This document shows positions 43,830 through 52,914 of a stretch of 64,000 nt of DNA, piece after piece. This DNA comes from Vibrio sp. SCSIO 43135 (GTDB lineage Bacteria; Pseudomonadota; Gammaproteobacteria; Enterobacterales; Vibrionaceae), in NCBI RefSeq assembly GCF_023716665.1, contig NZ_CP071860.1:248001-312000 (forward strand), read 5' to 3'. Every line of letters begins with the position of its first letter. Position 1 is the stretch's first letter. The notes below the pieces were generated by a model. That model worked only from the letters and a program-made list of their open reading frames with translations, did not search any database and was not told the DNA's origin. Made by a program: the position numbers and the translations under genes.

Positions 43830-45041
43830 CTATAGGGTGAGTTGTTTGGCATATTGACGTGCAAAAGCTGCCGCGTTTATCTTAGCGTCTCTTTTGCTGA
43901 ACCAACCAATGACGAGATCTTTGTCTGGCGAAACATAGATGCCTTGACCTCGCATGCCTGATTTATACATATCGCCATCAGCCCAAATTTGGTCCCATTG
44001 ATATGAACTGCCGAGAGGTTCTTCACCGGTAATGGCTTTGAAGCGATAATAAGAGTCCCCTTGGCTAAAGGTACCTGACGTGATTGAGCCTCGAATCTTA
44101 TTTAATATCTGAGGGGTAACCACTGGTGTCTTAGCTGTTTCGTGCCACGAAGGCGTATATAGCATTCCATAGCGCATCATGTCTTCGAGATTGGATGAGA
44201 TCAGGCCATGAATGATTTCATGTCCAGTAGGCGACAGTGCCAAAATTGCATCACTGGTCATCCCTGCGGGGGCCCAAATTCGTTGCTGCAACACTTCCGA
44301 CAAGCGTTGACCTGTTACAGTACTGATTAACAGTGCCAACATCTGAGTGTTTAGGGATGAATACTCAAATGCCTCTCCGGGTGATTTGACCGCTGGTGGC
44401 TTTAGTAGGTTAGTTAGGTAGTCATCGCCATAGATTTCTGATTGGAAGAACTGAGACACATAATGCCGAGGGTTGTAGCGGGTGATATCGTTTTCCTCAA
44501 TATCCAGTCCGCTCTGCTGGTTCAGTACATCGATGACTTTGATGTTTTGCCATGCTGTCCCTTTTACTTGAGGTAGGTATTGAGATAGCGGTTTTTGCAC
44601 ATCGATCAGCTCGTCTTGTTCAAGCTGAGCGACCATCAAGCCTGCCAGAGTTTTAGCATTACTCATCCACACGTGTTTTTGATTACGGTTTATGTTGAAA
44701 TGTTCGAAGGTTATTTTGCCTTCTTTTATCACCATTAATGCTTCTAACGGCGCATCTTCTCCGGTTAACATCGAGTTTAGAGAAGTACCTTGGTATTGCG
44801 TACTGGCTATGGTGGACTTTAGGTCGCGTTCTAATGGTTTGATAAGGCCTTGGCGAGCAATAACTGAAGTGGGCAACACTTCCGACATATTCTGCCAGTA
44901 ATAACTTGCTTCCTCACTTGGGGTAATGAAAGTCACTAAGTCCATCTTTTGCAAGTAGTATTGGCGTTCTTCAGTGGTGGTTGCGGCAGCACTGGCAGTC
45001 AGTGTGGCAGCAAGTAGCGCAATAGATTGGGTTAAATTCAT
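43830..45041 (-). CDS. Exported serine hydrolase, class C beta-lactamase/esterase family
   Basis: A 403-residue protein with a signal peptide (LTQSIALLAATLTASAAA). The SxxK motif is SNAKTLAG, the Tyr motif is EYSSLNTQ, and GMRGQGIYVSPDKD plus VIGWFSKRD take the place of the KTG strand region. Family members include AmpC, DD-peptidases and the 6-aminohexanoate dimer hydrolase EstB type; the DISTRYNPRHYVSQ-type loops and the LISSNLEDMMRYGMLY segment fit the last group. It follows a beta-barrel gene by 3 bases and precedes a small membrane gene. Not a proven resistance gene. Confidence 0.82.
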   Translation of the reverse strand: MNLTQSIALLAATLTASAAATTTEERQYYLQKMDLVTFITPSEEASYYWQNMSEVLPTSVIARQGLIKPLERDLKSTIASTQYQGTSLNSMLTGEDAPLEALMVIKEGKITFEHFNINRNQKHVWMSNAKTLAGLMVAQLEQDELIDVQKPLSQYLPQVKGTAWQNIKVIDVLNQQSGLDIEENDITRYNPRHYVSQFFQSEIYGDDYLTNLLKPPAVKSPGEAFEYSSLNTQMLALLISTVTGQRLSEVLQQRIWAPAGMTSDAILALSPTGHEIIHGLISSNLEDMMRYGMLYTPSWHETAKTPVVTPQILNKIRGSITSGTFSQGDSYYRFKAITGEEPLGSSYQWDQIWADGDMYKSGMRGQGIYVSPDKDLVIGWFSKRDAKINAAAFARQYAKQLTL

Positions 45042-45050
45042 GTCCAACTC

Positions 45051-45719
45051 CTAGCTAAAAGGCACGTAAAACCCAGCAATAATCGCGTTATCGCCTTGGC
45101 CAAGTGGGTCGTTATCAGTGGTTATTGTGGTACCAAGATAAGGGTGTATGCCTTCAAACCCTGTGTATTTGAATTCAAGTTCGTATTCCTGCCATGAGCC
45201 ATTGTCTCCTTCAACTGGGTTCATGTTGGTGGAGGTTGTGGTGAGATAACTGTCTTCAAGCAATGGGAAACCGACAATAAGATCGGAACGCACTAAGTCG
45301 AAGCTATTGTTACCGAGTTGATGGTCGTAACGAATTTGGCCTCCCATTTGAATTGATTCAAAACCCGTATAAGCAAACGCAATGCCTGCTTTTATGGCGT
45401 CTTTCTTGCCTGCGATGTAGTTGTATTTAGCGGCAGGGCCTAGCAGTAAGGTTTTCGTTACTGGCATCAAGTAGCTAAAGCCTGGATGAATGTTGGTGGC
45501 TGTACCAAGAGCGGTTGTTGTGCCATTAAGCTCCAAAGTCGTATTAAGGATCCCGATGCCTTGCTGGCCCCAGGCACTGTGCAATTCAGCAAAATGGCGT
45601 TGAAACGTATCGCCACGCCTCTCGGATTTGAACTCGATGAGGTGTTGACCCGCAATAGCGGTGACCGGAAATACGCTGGCTGGAAGGGTTAGCGCTAGCA
45701 GTAAAGCTTGTTTTCGCAT
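45051..45719 (-). CDS. Outer-membrane beta-barrel protein, unknown
   Basis: A 222-residue exported protein: signal peptide (RKQALLLALTLPASVFPVTAI), amphipathic strands (FSYLMPVTKTLLLGPAAKYN, GGQIRYDHQLGNNSFD) and an end in AGFYVPFS. No family recognised; it resembles small 10- to 12-strand barrels. First gene of the barrel-serine hydrolase-small membrane protein operon, divergent from a LysR gene, so the hydrolase may act on a compound admitted through it. Confidence 0.75.
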   Translation of the reverse strand: MRKQALLLALTLPASVFPVTAIAGQHLIEFKSERRGDTFQRHFAELHSAWGQQGIGILNTTLELNGTTTALGTATNIHPGFSYLMPVTKTLLLGPAAKYNYIAGKKDAIKAGIAFAYTGFESIQMGGQIRYDHQLGNNSFDLVRSDLIVGFPLLEDSYLTTTSTNMNPVEGDNGSWQEYELEFKYTGFEGIHPYLGTTITTDNDPLGQGDNAIIAGFYVPFS

Positions 45720-45812
45720 TGTGTATCACTCTTTTGAATCGAATATCTCGACGCCAAGAGTGGCAAAGAATAATCTCAGGTAGAAATCACATTTGTAGGG
45801 TTGAATCCTCAT

Positions 45813-46718
45813 ATGAACATCAGTTACGAACAGATACGTGCTTTTGTCGCGGTGGCGGAAACTGGCTCTTTTAGTGCAGCAGCGCGTCAGCTAAACAAGC
45901 ACCGTACAACGCTTGGTCAGGTTATCAGTAATCTAGAGATTGAGATTAACATGACCTTGTTTGACCGCTCTGGAAAGTATCCTACGCTCACAGAACAAGG
46001 GCAGGGATTGTTTCGATTTGCCAAAAACTTGAATGACAGCTCAACCGCATTTGAAAGCCTTTGTCAGTCGATGGAGTCTGGTGTGGAAAGTGACGTTACC
46101 ATCTACCACACCGATTTAATGCCAGTTGAGCTTATAAAATCCACGATGCAAAGCGTGCGCAGTGAATTCCCCAATGTGAACGTTAACTGGTTACACCGGA
46201 GTGTCGAGGAAGTAAAAACTGGGCTTCATTCGGGGGATGCCGATATGGGGATTGTGTTGGTGGATGCAAGAAGCCAGGGCGCGAGTCCACGCGATTACGT
46301 ACACCTAATGAGCATGCCATTTACCTTGGTCGCGTCACCTGAATTTGTCGCCGAGCATGATGTTCACTATGGGGTGAAAGAGCTCAAAGCAAAGCGCCAG
46401 TTATTACTGGAGGATTACTACTACGCAGACGTTGATCGCACCATGCGAGTCTCGCCGATGATACAACGCATTGAAAACATGAGTGTGTTCTTAGAGCTTT
46501 TGAAAATGGGAGAAGGCTGGGCCATTGCCCCTGTGCATGCGGTTGAAAAAGCGCTTGAATCCGGAGAACTCGTCGAACTAAAAGTCGATGAATTGAATAC
46601 CCAAGTGCGCTTCCCTCTCGCCATTTGGTTTATGAATCAGCCTTTAGGTCGGCCGGTGCTAAAGCGAGTCATTGACTCCTTATCCCTCCATAGTCGTAAG
46701 TTTGAAGGGTTGACCTGA
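45813..46718 (+). CDS. LysR-family regulator
   Basis: A 301-residue LysR protein with helix-turn-helix at 1-60 (YEQIRAFVAVAETGSFSAA, LNKHRTTLGQVISNLE, MTLFDRSGKYPTLT) and a normal effector domain. The ATG at 45813 is preferred to a TTG at 45801. It is divergent from the barrel/serine-hydrolase operon, which it probably controls. Confidence 0.88.
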   Translation: MNISYEQIRAFVAVAETGSFSAAARQLNKHRTTLGQVISNLEIEINMTLFDRSGKYPTLTEQGQGLFRFAKNLNDSSTAFESLCQSMESGVESDVTIYHTDLMPVELIKSTMQSVRSEFPNVNVNWLHRSVEEVKTGLHSGDADMGIVLVDARSQGASPRDYVHLMSMPFTLVASPEFVAEHDVHYGVKELKAKRQLLLEDYYYADVDRTMRVSPMIQRIENMSVFLELLKMGEGWAIAPVHAVEKALESGELVELKVDELNTQVRFPLAIWFMNQPLGRPVLKRVIDSLSLHSRKFEGLT

Positions 46719-46847
46719 GGGGTTAATCCTACATAAGTGATTACCATCTGATGAATGGATGGCGTACTTTGACACCAATCCAATATCACAGTGCGTTATG
46801 ACAAACGGTGTTGTAGCGCGTGATGAAATAGAGTGTCGGAGTAAATC

Positions 46848-47018
46848 ATGACGAAATATCTTAGCCTATTACTTATTCTGCTGACTGCAAGTTGTGCCTC
46901 GTATAACGATATGTGTGGAGAGCCTCAAGATAGTTGGACAGTGAAAGACCTAGCGCAATGGCAAGAGTGTCGAGACCGACTCTCTATCTTTCATCAAGAA
47001 CTACTTAAAGATAAGTGA
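46848..47018 (+). CDS. Small lipoprotein, 56 aa
   Basis: An ATG at 46848 opens a 56-codon frame. The first 16 residues (TKYLSLLLILLTASC) form a lipoprotein signal with lipobox TASC; the short mature part has CGEPQDSWTVKDLAQWQEC and ends in LLKDK, with two Cys that could form a disulfide. GTCGGAG lies upstream. The stop is 11 bases before the amidase start, so they are cotranscribed. No family recognised; a helper or anchor for the amidase is possible. Confidence 0.7.
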   Translation: MTKYLSLLLILLTASCASYNDMCGEPQDSWTVKDLAQWQECRDRLSIFHQELLKDK

Positions 47019-47029
47019 GAGGCTCGACT

Positions 47030-48025
47030 ATGAAATTTAGATTCGCAACAATCGCGTTACTCGTTGGTTTAAGCAGTGCATCCATCGCCAATGCGTGTAC
47101 ATCGGTCGCCTGGAATACAGAAAAGGGGACATTCACCTCAAGAACCAATGATTGGGTCGAAGCGACCAACCCTACACTGGGCGGTATTCAGCAAGGCGAT
47201 ATGCGTTCGCTACAAGGTAACGGTGTAGGGGACTTTTACCAAGTAAAATACGATATTGTCGCCGTGCTGGCGTATGGTGAACTGGTGCATGATGGGGTGA
47301 ATAGCGAAGGGTTACAGGTGAATACCTTATTTTATAATCCAATGCACATGCCAACGGCGTCTAATCCGAGCGCAATTACTCAGTTCGTGTTTGGTGAATA
47401 CTTATTGGCCAATTATGCGACGGTTGATGAAGCCGTGAAGGCAATCCCAACGTTAAATGTCGGTAGTTTGGCCTTAGAAGGTATGCCGATGGAGATCAAG
47501 CTGCATTGGTCTATAACTGATAAAAGCGGTGATCGAGCAGTGATCGAGTTTGATGAAGACGGTATTAATATCTATCGCGGTGAAGAAGCGATGGTGATGA
47601 CGAATGACCCGTCAATGCAAGTGCACATCGAGAATCAAAAAAATCACCAACCTAATTGGGAAAATGCGGATCGCGAAACAGATATCGGCTCAAACGGCAA
47701 TGCCAATGCGAAAAGCCGCTTTCTTCACGCGAGCTATTTTCAAAGTAAGCTCACTGAGCCAACCAGCATTCAAAACGGGTTAATGAAACTGGCTAGTGTG
47801 CCATACCGAGTTCCAACCGATGCGCCATACAAAGACTTTGGATTTGGCATGTCTGGTTACGCGACAGAATGGACGCTAACCCAAAGTTTAGAGACGGGTG
47901 ACAGTGTGTTTGAATATAACTTCAAAGAAAACTGGAACACCGTAAAATTCAATGTGTATGAGCTGATGGGCAAGGAGTTTCGTGTTGCTTTGGCAACCAG
48001 CCAAATCAGCCAATTGGCTATCTAA
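47030..48025 (+). CDS. Exported Ntn-type linear amide hydrolase (penicillin V acylase-like)
   Basis: A 331-residue choloylglycine-hydrolase-family protein. The signal peptide ends SIANA, leaving Cys 23 as the N-terminal nucleophile after cleavage, as in Gram-negative penicillin V acylases. CTSVAWN and TSRTNDW (Arg 38, Asp 41) are the other catalytic residues; NSEGLQVNTLFYNP and VMTNDPSMQVH follow. The family cleaves amides such as penicillin V, bile salts or N-acyl-homoserine lactones; Gram-negative members have been reported to degrade the last. Acting in the periplasm or at the surface. Cotranscribed with the small lipoprotein. Confidence 0.88.
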   Translation: MKFRFATIALLVGLSSASIANACTSVAWNTEKGTFTSRTNDWVEATNPTLGGIQQGDMRSLQGNGVGDFYQVKYDIVAVLAYGELVHDGVNSEGLQVNTLFYNPMHMPTASNPSAITQFVFGEYLLANYATVDEAVKAIPTLNVGSLALEGMPMEIKLHWSITDKSGDRAVIEFDEDGINIYRGEEAMVMTNDPSMQVHIENQKNHQPNWENADRETDIGSNGNANAKSRFLHASYFQSKLTEPTSIQNGLMKLASVPYRVPTDAPYKDFGFGMSGYATEWTLTQSLETGDSVFEYNFKENWNTVKFNVYELMGKEFRVALATSQISQLAI

Positions 48026-48144
48026 CTCGATGTAACAGACCCTAGCTGTTTAGTAGAAAATAAACAGTTCACAGGTGTCGAATAGCTTAAAGAATGAGAT
48101 TTCTTTCATAGTGGATATCCTTAGCCGCTAACATTACTTGAATG

Positions 48145-48174
48145 AGCGAGGCGTCATAGCGCCTCGCTTTTTTA
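48145..48174 (+). terminator. Terminator downstream of amidase gene
   Basis: An 8-bp stem GCGAGGCG/CGCCTCGC with a 6-base loop, then TTTTTTATT, 120 bases past the amidase stop and just before the converging catalase end. Confidence 0.85.
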
Positions 48175-48180
48175 TTGGTT

Positions 48181-49611
48181 TTATAAGCCTAGTGCAGCTT
48201 TCAAACCTTCGCCATAAGCAGGGTCGGCTTTAAAGGCGTGGTCTACGTGTCGCTGCTGGATAAACTCAGGGACACCGTTTAGCGAACGGGCTGTGTTGTC
48301 GAGCAGCCGTTGGCGCTCTTCTTCAGTCATTAAGCGGAACAAGTCACCCGCTTGAGTGAAGTAATCTTCATCTACACGATGATCATAGTGATCAGCGTTG
48401 CCCGAGATGCGTAACGGCGGCTCAGAGTAGTCTGGTTGTTCTGCCCATTCTTGTTTGTGGTTTGGTTCATAACCGATGGTAGAGCCAAAGTTACCATCGG
48501 TGCGCATTGCGCCATCGCGGTGGTAGCTGTGTACTGGGCAACGTGGTGCGTTAACTGGGATTTGGTGATGGTTAACACCCAAACGGTAGCGCTGAGCATC
48601 CCCGTAAGCAAACAAACGGCCTTGCAACATCTTGTCTGGCGAGAAACCAATACCTGGTACAACTGCGGCTGGGTTAAAGGCAGATTGCTCGACTTCTGCG
48701 TAGAAGTTTTCAGGGTTACGGTTGAGTTCAAACTCACCCACTTCGATCAGTGGGTAGTCTTTTTGTGACCAAACACGAGTCAAATCGAATGGGTTGAAGT
48801 TGACTTCGTCCGCTTCAAGTTCTGGCATGATCTGTACGTACATGGTCCATTTCGGGAAGTCTTTGTTTTCAATGCTGTCGTATAAGTCGCGATGGTGGCT
48901 TTCGCGGTCTTCGCCAATCAAGTCTTGCGCTTCTTGGTCAGTGAGGTTTTTGATGCCTTGTTGAGTTTTGAAGTGGAATTTTACCCAGTAACGTTCGTTG
49001 TCGGCATTGATAAAACTGAATGTGTGGCTACCAAAACCGTGCATGTGGCGGTAAGTTGCAGGAATACCACGATCACTCATTACGATAGTGACTTGGTGGA
49101 ATGCTTCTGGCAGAGAGGTCCAGAAATCCCAGTTGTTTGTTGCACTGCGCATGTTTGTGCGTGGGTCGCGTTTTACAGCGTGGTTAAGATCTGGAAACTT
49201 CAGTGGGTCACGAAGGAAGAATACTGGCGTGTTGTTACCTACCAAGTCCCAGTTACCTTCTTCGGTATAGAACTTCAGTGCAAATCCACGAATGTCACGC
49301 TCTGCATCTGCTGCACCACGCTCTCCTGCAACGGTTGTGAAGCGAGCAAACAGCTCAGTCTTTTTACCGATCTCAGAGAACAACTTCGCACGAGTGTATT
49401 GAGTAATGTCTTTGGTAACGGTAAAGGTACCGTACGCTCCGGACCCTTTAGCATGCATTCGACGTTCTGGGATCACTTCGCGGTCAAAGTGAGCCAATTT
49501 TTCCAAAAACCATACGTCTTGTAGAAGTTGTGGACCACGTGGTCCCGCCGTTTGTACATTTTGGTTATGAGCAACAGGGCAACCTGCAGCGGTAGTTAGT
49601 TTCTTACTCAT
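48181..49611 (-). CDS. katA: Catalase, small-subunit clade 3
   Basis: A 476-residue heme catalase. The distal His lies in [15 protein letters not shown], the distal Asn in [16 protein letters not shown], and the proximal heme ligand Tyr in [15 protein letters not shown]. Length and the ending fit clade 3 (NADPH-binding) enzymes. It decomposes hydrogen peroxide in the cytoplasm. The promoter region shared with the degenerate receiver gene is about 330 bases; I see no clear OxyR site. Confidence 0.95.
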   Translation of the reverse strand: MSKKLTTAAGCPVAHNQNVQTAGPRGPQLLQDVWFLEKLAHFDREVIPERRMHAKGSGAYGTFTVTKDITQYTRAKLFSEIGKKTELFARFTTVAGERGAADAERDIRGFALKFYTEEGNWDLVGNNTPVFFLRDPLKFPDLNHAVKRDPRTNMRSATNNWDFWTSLPEAFHQVTIVMSDRGIPATYRHMHGFGSHTFSFINADNERYWVKFHFKTQQGIKNLTDQEAQDLIGEDRESHHRDLYDSIENKDFPKWTMYVQIMPELEADEVNFNPFDLTRVWSQKDYPLIEVGEFELNRNPENFYAEVEQSAFNPAAVVPGIGFSPDKMLQGRLFAYGDAQRYRLGVNHHQIPVNAPRCPVHSYHRDGAMRTDGNFGSTIGYEPNHKQEWAEQPDYSEPPLRISGNADHYDHRVDEDYFTQAGDLFRLMTEEERQRLLDNTARSLNGVPEFIQQRHVDHAFKADPAYGEGLKAALGL

Positions 49612-49939
49612 GACATGTTCCTTTTCCAGGGTTATGCAGCATTGGCGATACTCTGCTGTGGCTTCCCTTGAAGCCTGCGAAATATCAATCTGCAGTTAGA
49701 ATATAGAACTCCAGCACACTCGGGAAATTGATTTAGGTTATTAATTTGATAGGTGTTTTTTATCGTTTAAATTATTGTTAAATCAATTGGTTAAGTAGGT
49801 TTTGATTATTGAATCAGTGAATTGTTAGCCAGCATGGATTAAGGCAATTACATCGAGAACCGTCGCCTTGTTGATTATGTAATAAGTTGCACTAAGCTTA
49901 TTGGATACAGTGCAACAATAGCATTGAAAGGTGGCTAGT
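49612..49939. promoter_or_regulatory. Divergent region between catalase and receiver-protein genes
   Basis: No gene. A/T-rich. One 8-bp inverted repeat, GTTGCACT (49886-49893) and AGTGCAAC (49909-49916), lies 24 bases upstream of the receiver-protein start, a candidate operator or leader hairpin. No OxyR-like site seen. Confidence 0.4.
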
Positions 49940-51094
49940 ATGAGTAAGAGATGCAAAGTGTTAATTGTGGGCGAAAATCGCAGTCGCTCAGTCGCTTTGT
50001 TAGACAAGCTTAGTATGAATTACGATGTCAAAACGGTGAACGACATTATCACCGTTCATCGTGTCCACAGTGAATTCCAACCCGAAATTGTTATCGTCGA
50101 CAGCCAACTCTACGACGAAGATTCAGCGCATTCTGAACAACCTTTTTCCTTTACAGGTAGTGCCATTGTTTACCTCACGCATGTTGATTCTTTAGAAGAG
50201 CGCTTGAGAGTATATGAGGCGGGTGCAATAGAGGTGATCAGTGCACAAGAGAACTGTGAAGAAGTGTTGGCAAAGCTGGAAGTGATCGAACAGTTTTTGG
50301 CTGAGCAGCGTTCGCTGCAGGTTGAGTGTCAGCAGGCCAAAGAAACCTCGCGCCACTTTATGCAAGAAGCCAGTATGTATGGCACTGTGCTGCATTTCTT
50401 CCGTGGCTTAGCCACTTGTCAGTTTATCGAGCAATTAAGCTACTTTGTGTTTAAATCAATGGACAGCTATGGCCTGCATGCCTCGATGGTGATTCGAGAT
50501 GATAAAGATCTCTACTTCGACAATGTTGATGTCACAGTGAGTCCGATTGAGCGCAACATATTTGATTTGCTTCATACCAAAGGGCGAGTATTTCGCTTTG
50601 GCAACCGGTTGATCTTGAATGAAAAAAACTGCGCTATTTTAATTAAGAACCTTCCCGAAGACGATGAAGTCAAAATAGGTATTTTGCAGGATGTGGTTGC
50701 GGTGATCGTTGAAGGTTTGGAGGCTAAATATCAGGATCTCAAACGTTATAAAACGTTAGTGGATGTGTTAGAAGAGATAAATTGTTCGATGGCAGGAGTG
50801 GTTGAAAAAGCCGCTAGCTTTGATGCGAGGTTTTCTGAAACCTATGGCAACTCCGTTCATCGACTGAATTCCAGCTTTTACACTTTGGGGCTGGTAGGCG
50901 ATCAAGAAGAAGAGCTTCTCACACTTTTTGAGGAAGGCCTAAAGTCGATGATGTTCGCCAAAGAAGACTTAAACGATGTCCACGTGTTAATGCAATCTGT
51001 CGCCGATAAAATTCAAGCACTAGACATTACTACTGAGTCATTAAGAGAGCCACCGCAGGATCCATCTGACGATGGGGATGTTGAGTTGTTTTAG
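49940..51094 (+). CDS. Degenerate receiver-domain protein with long helical C-terminus
   Basis: A 384-residue protein. Residues 1-125 form a receiver-like domain: CKVLIVGENRSRS (one acidic residue, Glu 12, where two are usual), the phospho-acceptor-like Asp 54 in IVIVDSQ, and YLTHVDS, but the conserved Lys is replaced in AGAIEVISAQE. The remaining 260 residues are helical with no known output domain (FLAEQRSLQVECQQAKETS coiled coil; MYGTVLHFFRGLATCQF region). It may act by protein-protein interaction. ATG at 49940 follows AAAGGTGG. Single gene with its own terminator. Confidence 0.8.
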   Translation: MSKRCKVLIVGENRSRSVALLDKLSMNYDVKTVNDIITVHRVHSEFQPEIVIVDSQLYDEDSAHSEQPFSFTGSAIVYLTHVDSLEERLRVYEAGAIEVISAQENCEEVLAKLEVIEQFLAEQRSLQVECQQAKETSRHFMQEASMYGTVLHFFRGLATCQFIEQLSYFVFKSMDSYGLHASMVIRDDKDLYFDNVDVTVSPIERNIFDLLHTKGRVFRFGNRLILNEKNCAILIKNLPEDDEVKIGILQDVVAVIVEGLEAKYQDLKRYKTLVDVLEEINCSMAGVVEKAASFDARFSETYGNSVHRLNSSFYTLGLVGDQEEELLTLFEEGLKSMMFAKEDLNDVHVLMQSVADKIQALDITTESLREPPQDPSDDGDVELF

Positions 51095-51104
51095 TTTGCT
51101 GAAG

Positions 51105-51133
51105 AAAGGGCTTAACGTGTTGTTAAGCCCTTT
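51105..51133. terminator. Bidirectional terminator
   Basis: A 12-bp stem AAAGGGCTTAAC/GTTAAGCCCTTT with a 5-base loop, between the receiver protein and the GST gene. Confidence 0.88.
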
Positions 51134-51148
51134 TTAATTACTGCTGTT

Positions 51149-51766
51149 TTAGCCGTATTTAACTTCGATCTGCTCAGCGCGATTAAACGCTTGGTGGGTT
51201 TTGAGCTGTTCACCGTAACGCTGAATGTTTGGATAGTGCTCAATAAGACCAAACTTAGCCACCACTTCGACGACGAACGACATCATAATGTCAGCACCAG
51301 TGAGTTTTTCATCAACTAAATAAGTTTTGCCTTCTAAGCTGCTATCGAAGTAGCTGATCACTTTCTTGATTTCAGCATCCGCATAATCGGCTAGAAAGTT
51401 GGTCTGCGCGCCGTCTTTTGAGACAAACATTTTCAGTAGTAGCGGTAGCATGGCTGAACTTTCGGCAAAATGTAACCACTGCAGGTACTCGGTATGTGCT
51501 TTTGTCCCCTGCTCTGGGGCAAACTTTCCGTTTCCATAAGTTTGGATCAAGTACTCCGTAATCGCGCCGGATTCAGTGATCACCAAATCGCTATCTTCGA
51601 TGACAGGTGACTTACCCAGTGGGTGAATACTTTTTAGCTCTGGTGGCGCTAAGAACGTCACGCTATCACGGTTGTAAGCTTCGACTTGATAGGGCACCTC
51701 GAGCTCTTCTAGCAGCCAGATAATGCGCTTTGAACGTGACTGGTTAAGGTGGTGCAAAGTGATCAT
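51149..51766 (-). CDS. Glutathione S-transferase
   Basis: A 205-residue GST. Thioredoxin-like N-terminal domain with LHHLNQSRSKRIIWLLEELE, the cis-Pro in GKSPVIEDSDLVITESGAIT, and the helical C-terminal domain with LTGADIMMSFVVEVVA. Ser/Asn in NQSRS probably activates glutathione. It starts 9 bases after the oxidoreductase stop: one operon for xenobiotic or aldehyde detoxification. Confidence 0.9.
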   Translation of the reverse strand: MITLHHLNQSRSKRIIWLLEELEVPYQVEAYNRDSVTFLAPPELKSIHPLGKSPVIEDSDLVITESGAITEYLIQTYGNGKFAPEQGTKAHTEYLQWLHFAESSAMLPLLLKMFVSKDGAQTNFLADYADAEIKKVISYFDSSLEGKTYLVDEKLTGADIMMSFVVEVVAKFGLIEHYPNIQRYGEQLKTHQAFNRAEQIEVKYG

Positions 51767-51775
51767 AGTGCTTCC

Positions 51776-52807
51776 TTACGATAATGGTTGGTTTGTTTGC
51801 ACGACAAGCTTGCCGAAGTTCTTACCTTCGAGTAGGCCAATGAAGGCTTCTGGTGCGTTTTCAAGCCCATCGACTAAGTGTTCGCGGTAGTGAATTTTGC
51901 CCTCTGATAGCCATTGAGTCATATCTGCAGCAAACTCGTGATAACGGTGTGCGTAGTCATCAAAAATGATGAACCCTTGCATCTTGATGCGTTTGATTAA
52001 CAGTTGCCCCATGAGCATCGACATGCGATCTGGGCCTTCTGGCAGGGCTGTAGCGTTGTATTGAGAAATCAAACCACACAACGGAATTCGAGCCCCGGTA
52101 TTGAGTAGAGGCATGACCGAATCAAAGACTTTACCACCGACGTTCTCGAAGTAGACATCGATACCATCGGTACAAGCTTCAGCAAGTTGCTGTGAGAAGT
52201 TGTCCGCTTTGTGATCGATACAATCATCAAATCCTAATACCTCTTTGGCGTACTGACATTTTTCTTCTCCGCCGGCAACCCCGATAACACGGCACCCTTT
52301 TAGTTTGCCGATTTGTCCGACCATAGAACCAACAGCGCCTGTTGCGGCTGCAACGACAATGGTTTCTCCCGCTTTAGGCTGGCCAATATCCAATAACCCC
52401 ATGTAAGCAGTAAACCCTGGCATACCCATCACACCCAGTGCGTATGACGGATGAGTCGGATTTTGGCCCAGCTTGATCAGGCCTTCCCCGTTTGAGATTC
52501 CGTAATCCTGCCAACCGGTAAAGGCGAGTACCCATTCCCCTTGCTCGAAATCAGCGTGACGAGATTCCACTACTTGGCACACAGTACCACCTACCATAGG
52601 CTCACCAATTTGAACCGGATCGGCATACGATTTGGCATCGCTCATGCGTCCACGCATATATGGGTCGAGTGATAAGTAAACGGAGCGAAGCAGCATTTCC
52701 CCTTCCGATGGCTGTGGAATTGAGCTTTGCTCTAAGCGGAAGTTATCGGTAATTGGAGCGCCGATTGGGCGTGAGGCGAGTACGATTTGGCGATTGTGAT
52801 CTGTCAT
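51776..52807 (-). CDS. NADP-dependent MDR oxidoreductase (CurA/PTGR-like)
   Basis: A 343-residue medium-chain dehydrogenase of the zinc-independent leukotriene/curcumin-reductase branch. SLDPYMRGRMSDAKSY at the N-terminal domain, GMPGFTAYMGLLDIG, the nucleotide motif VVAAATGAVGSMVGQIGKLK and VYFENVGGKVFD mark the fold; no structural zinc Cys are seen. It reduces alpha,beta-unsaturated ketones/enones. A TAGAC palindrome 34 bases upstream and a TetR gene upstream indicate electrophile-type induction. Operon with GST. Confidence 0.9.
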   Translation of the reverse strand: MTDHNRQIVLASRPIGAPITDNFRLEQSSIPQPSEGEMLLRSVYLSLDPYMRGRMSDAKSYADPVQIGEPMVGGTVCQVVESRHADFEQGEWVLAFTGWQDYGISNGEGLIKLGQNPTHPSYALGVMGMPGFTAYMGLLDIGQPKAGETIVVAAATGAVGSMVGQIGKLKGCRVIGVAGGEEKCQYAKEVLGFDDCIDHKADNFSQQLAEACTDGIDVYFENVGGKVFDSVMPLLNTGARIPLCGLISQYNATALPEGPDRMSMLMGQLLIKRIKMQGFIIFDDYAHRYHEFAADMTQWLSEGKIHYREHLVDGLENAPEAFIGLLEGKNFGKLVVQTNQPLS

Positions 52808-52840
52808 TGGAGAGTCCTTGGTTATTTATCTTTCTATAAT

Positions 52841-52855
52841 TAGACCGGTCGTCTA
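52841..52855. promoter_or_regulatory. TetR operator upstream of MDR-GST operon
   Basis: TAGACCGGTCGTCTA, an inverted repeat TAGAC-N5-GTCTA. The same sequence with one changed centre base lies at 53530 before the TetR gene itself. Confidence 0.75.
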
Positions 52856-52873
52856 GTGTTGATTTCAAAAAAT

Positions 52874-52892
52874 CCCGCCATACTTTGGCGGG
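52874..52892 (-). terminator. Terminator of TetR gene
   Basis: A 7-bp stem CCCGCCA/TGGCGGG with a 5-base loop; on the minus strand it runs into ATTTTTTG. It separates the TetR unit from the MDR-GST unit, each with its own operator. Confidence 0.8.
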
Positions 52893-52914
52893 GCTTTGCG
52901 CTTTCATTGGCTAC

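Noticed and set aside
43830..45041. Beta-lactamase resistance gene
   Set aside because: The protein has SxxK and YSSLN but not a clear KTG motif, and groups better with esterase/hydrolase members; resistance cannot be claimed.
48892..49524. 210-codon open frame opposite the catalase gene
   Set aside because: It lies fully inside katA on the other strand, is Cys/Val/Phe-rich, has no ribosome site and no recognisable motif; it is the mirror frame of a strongly coding gene.
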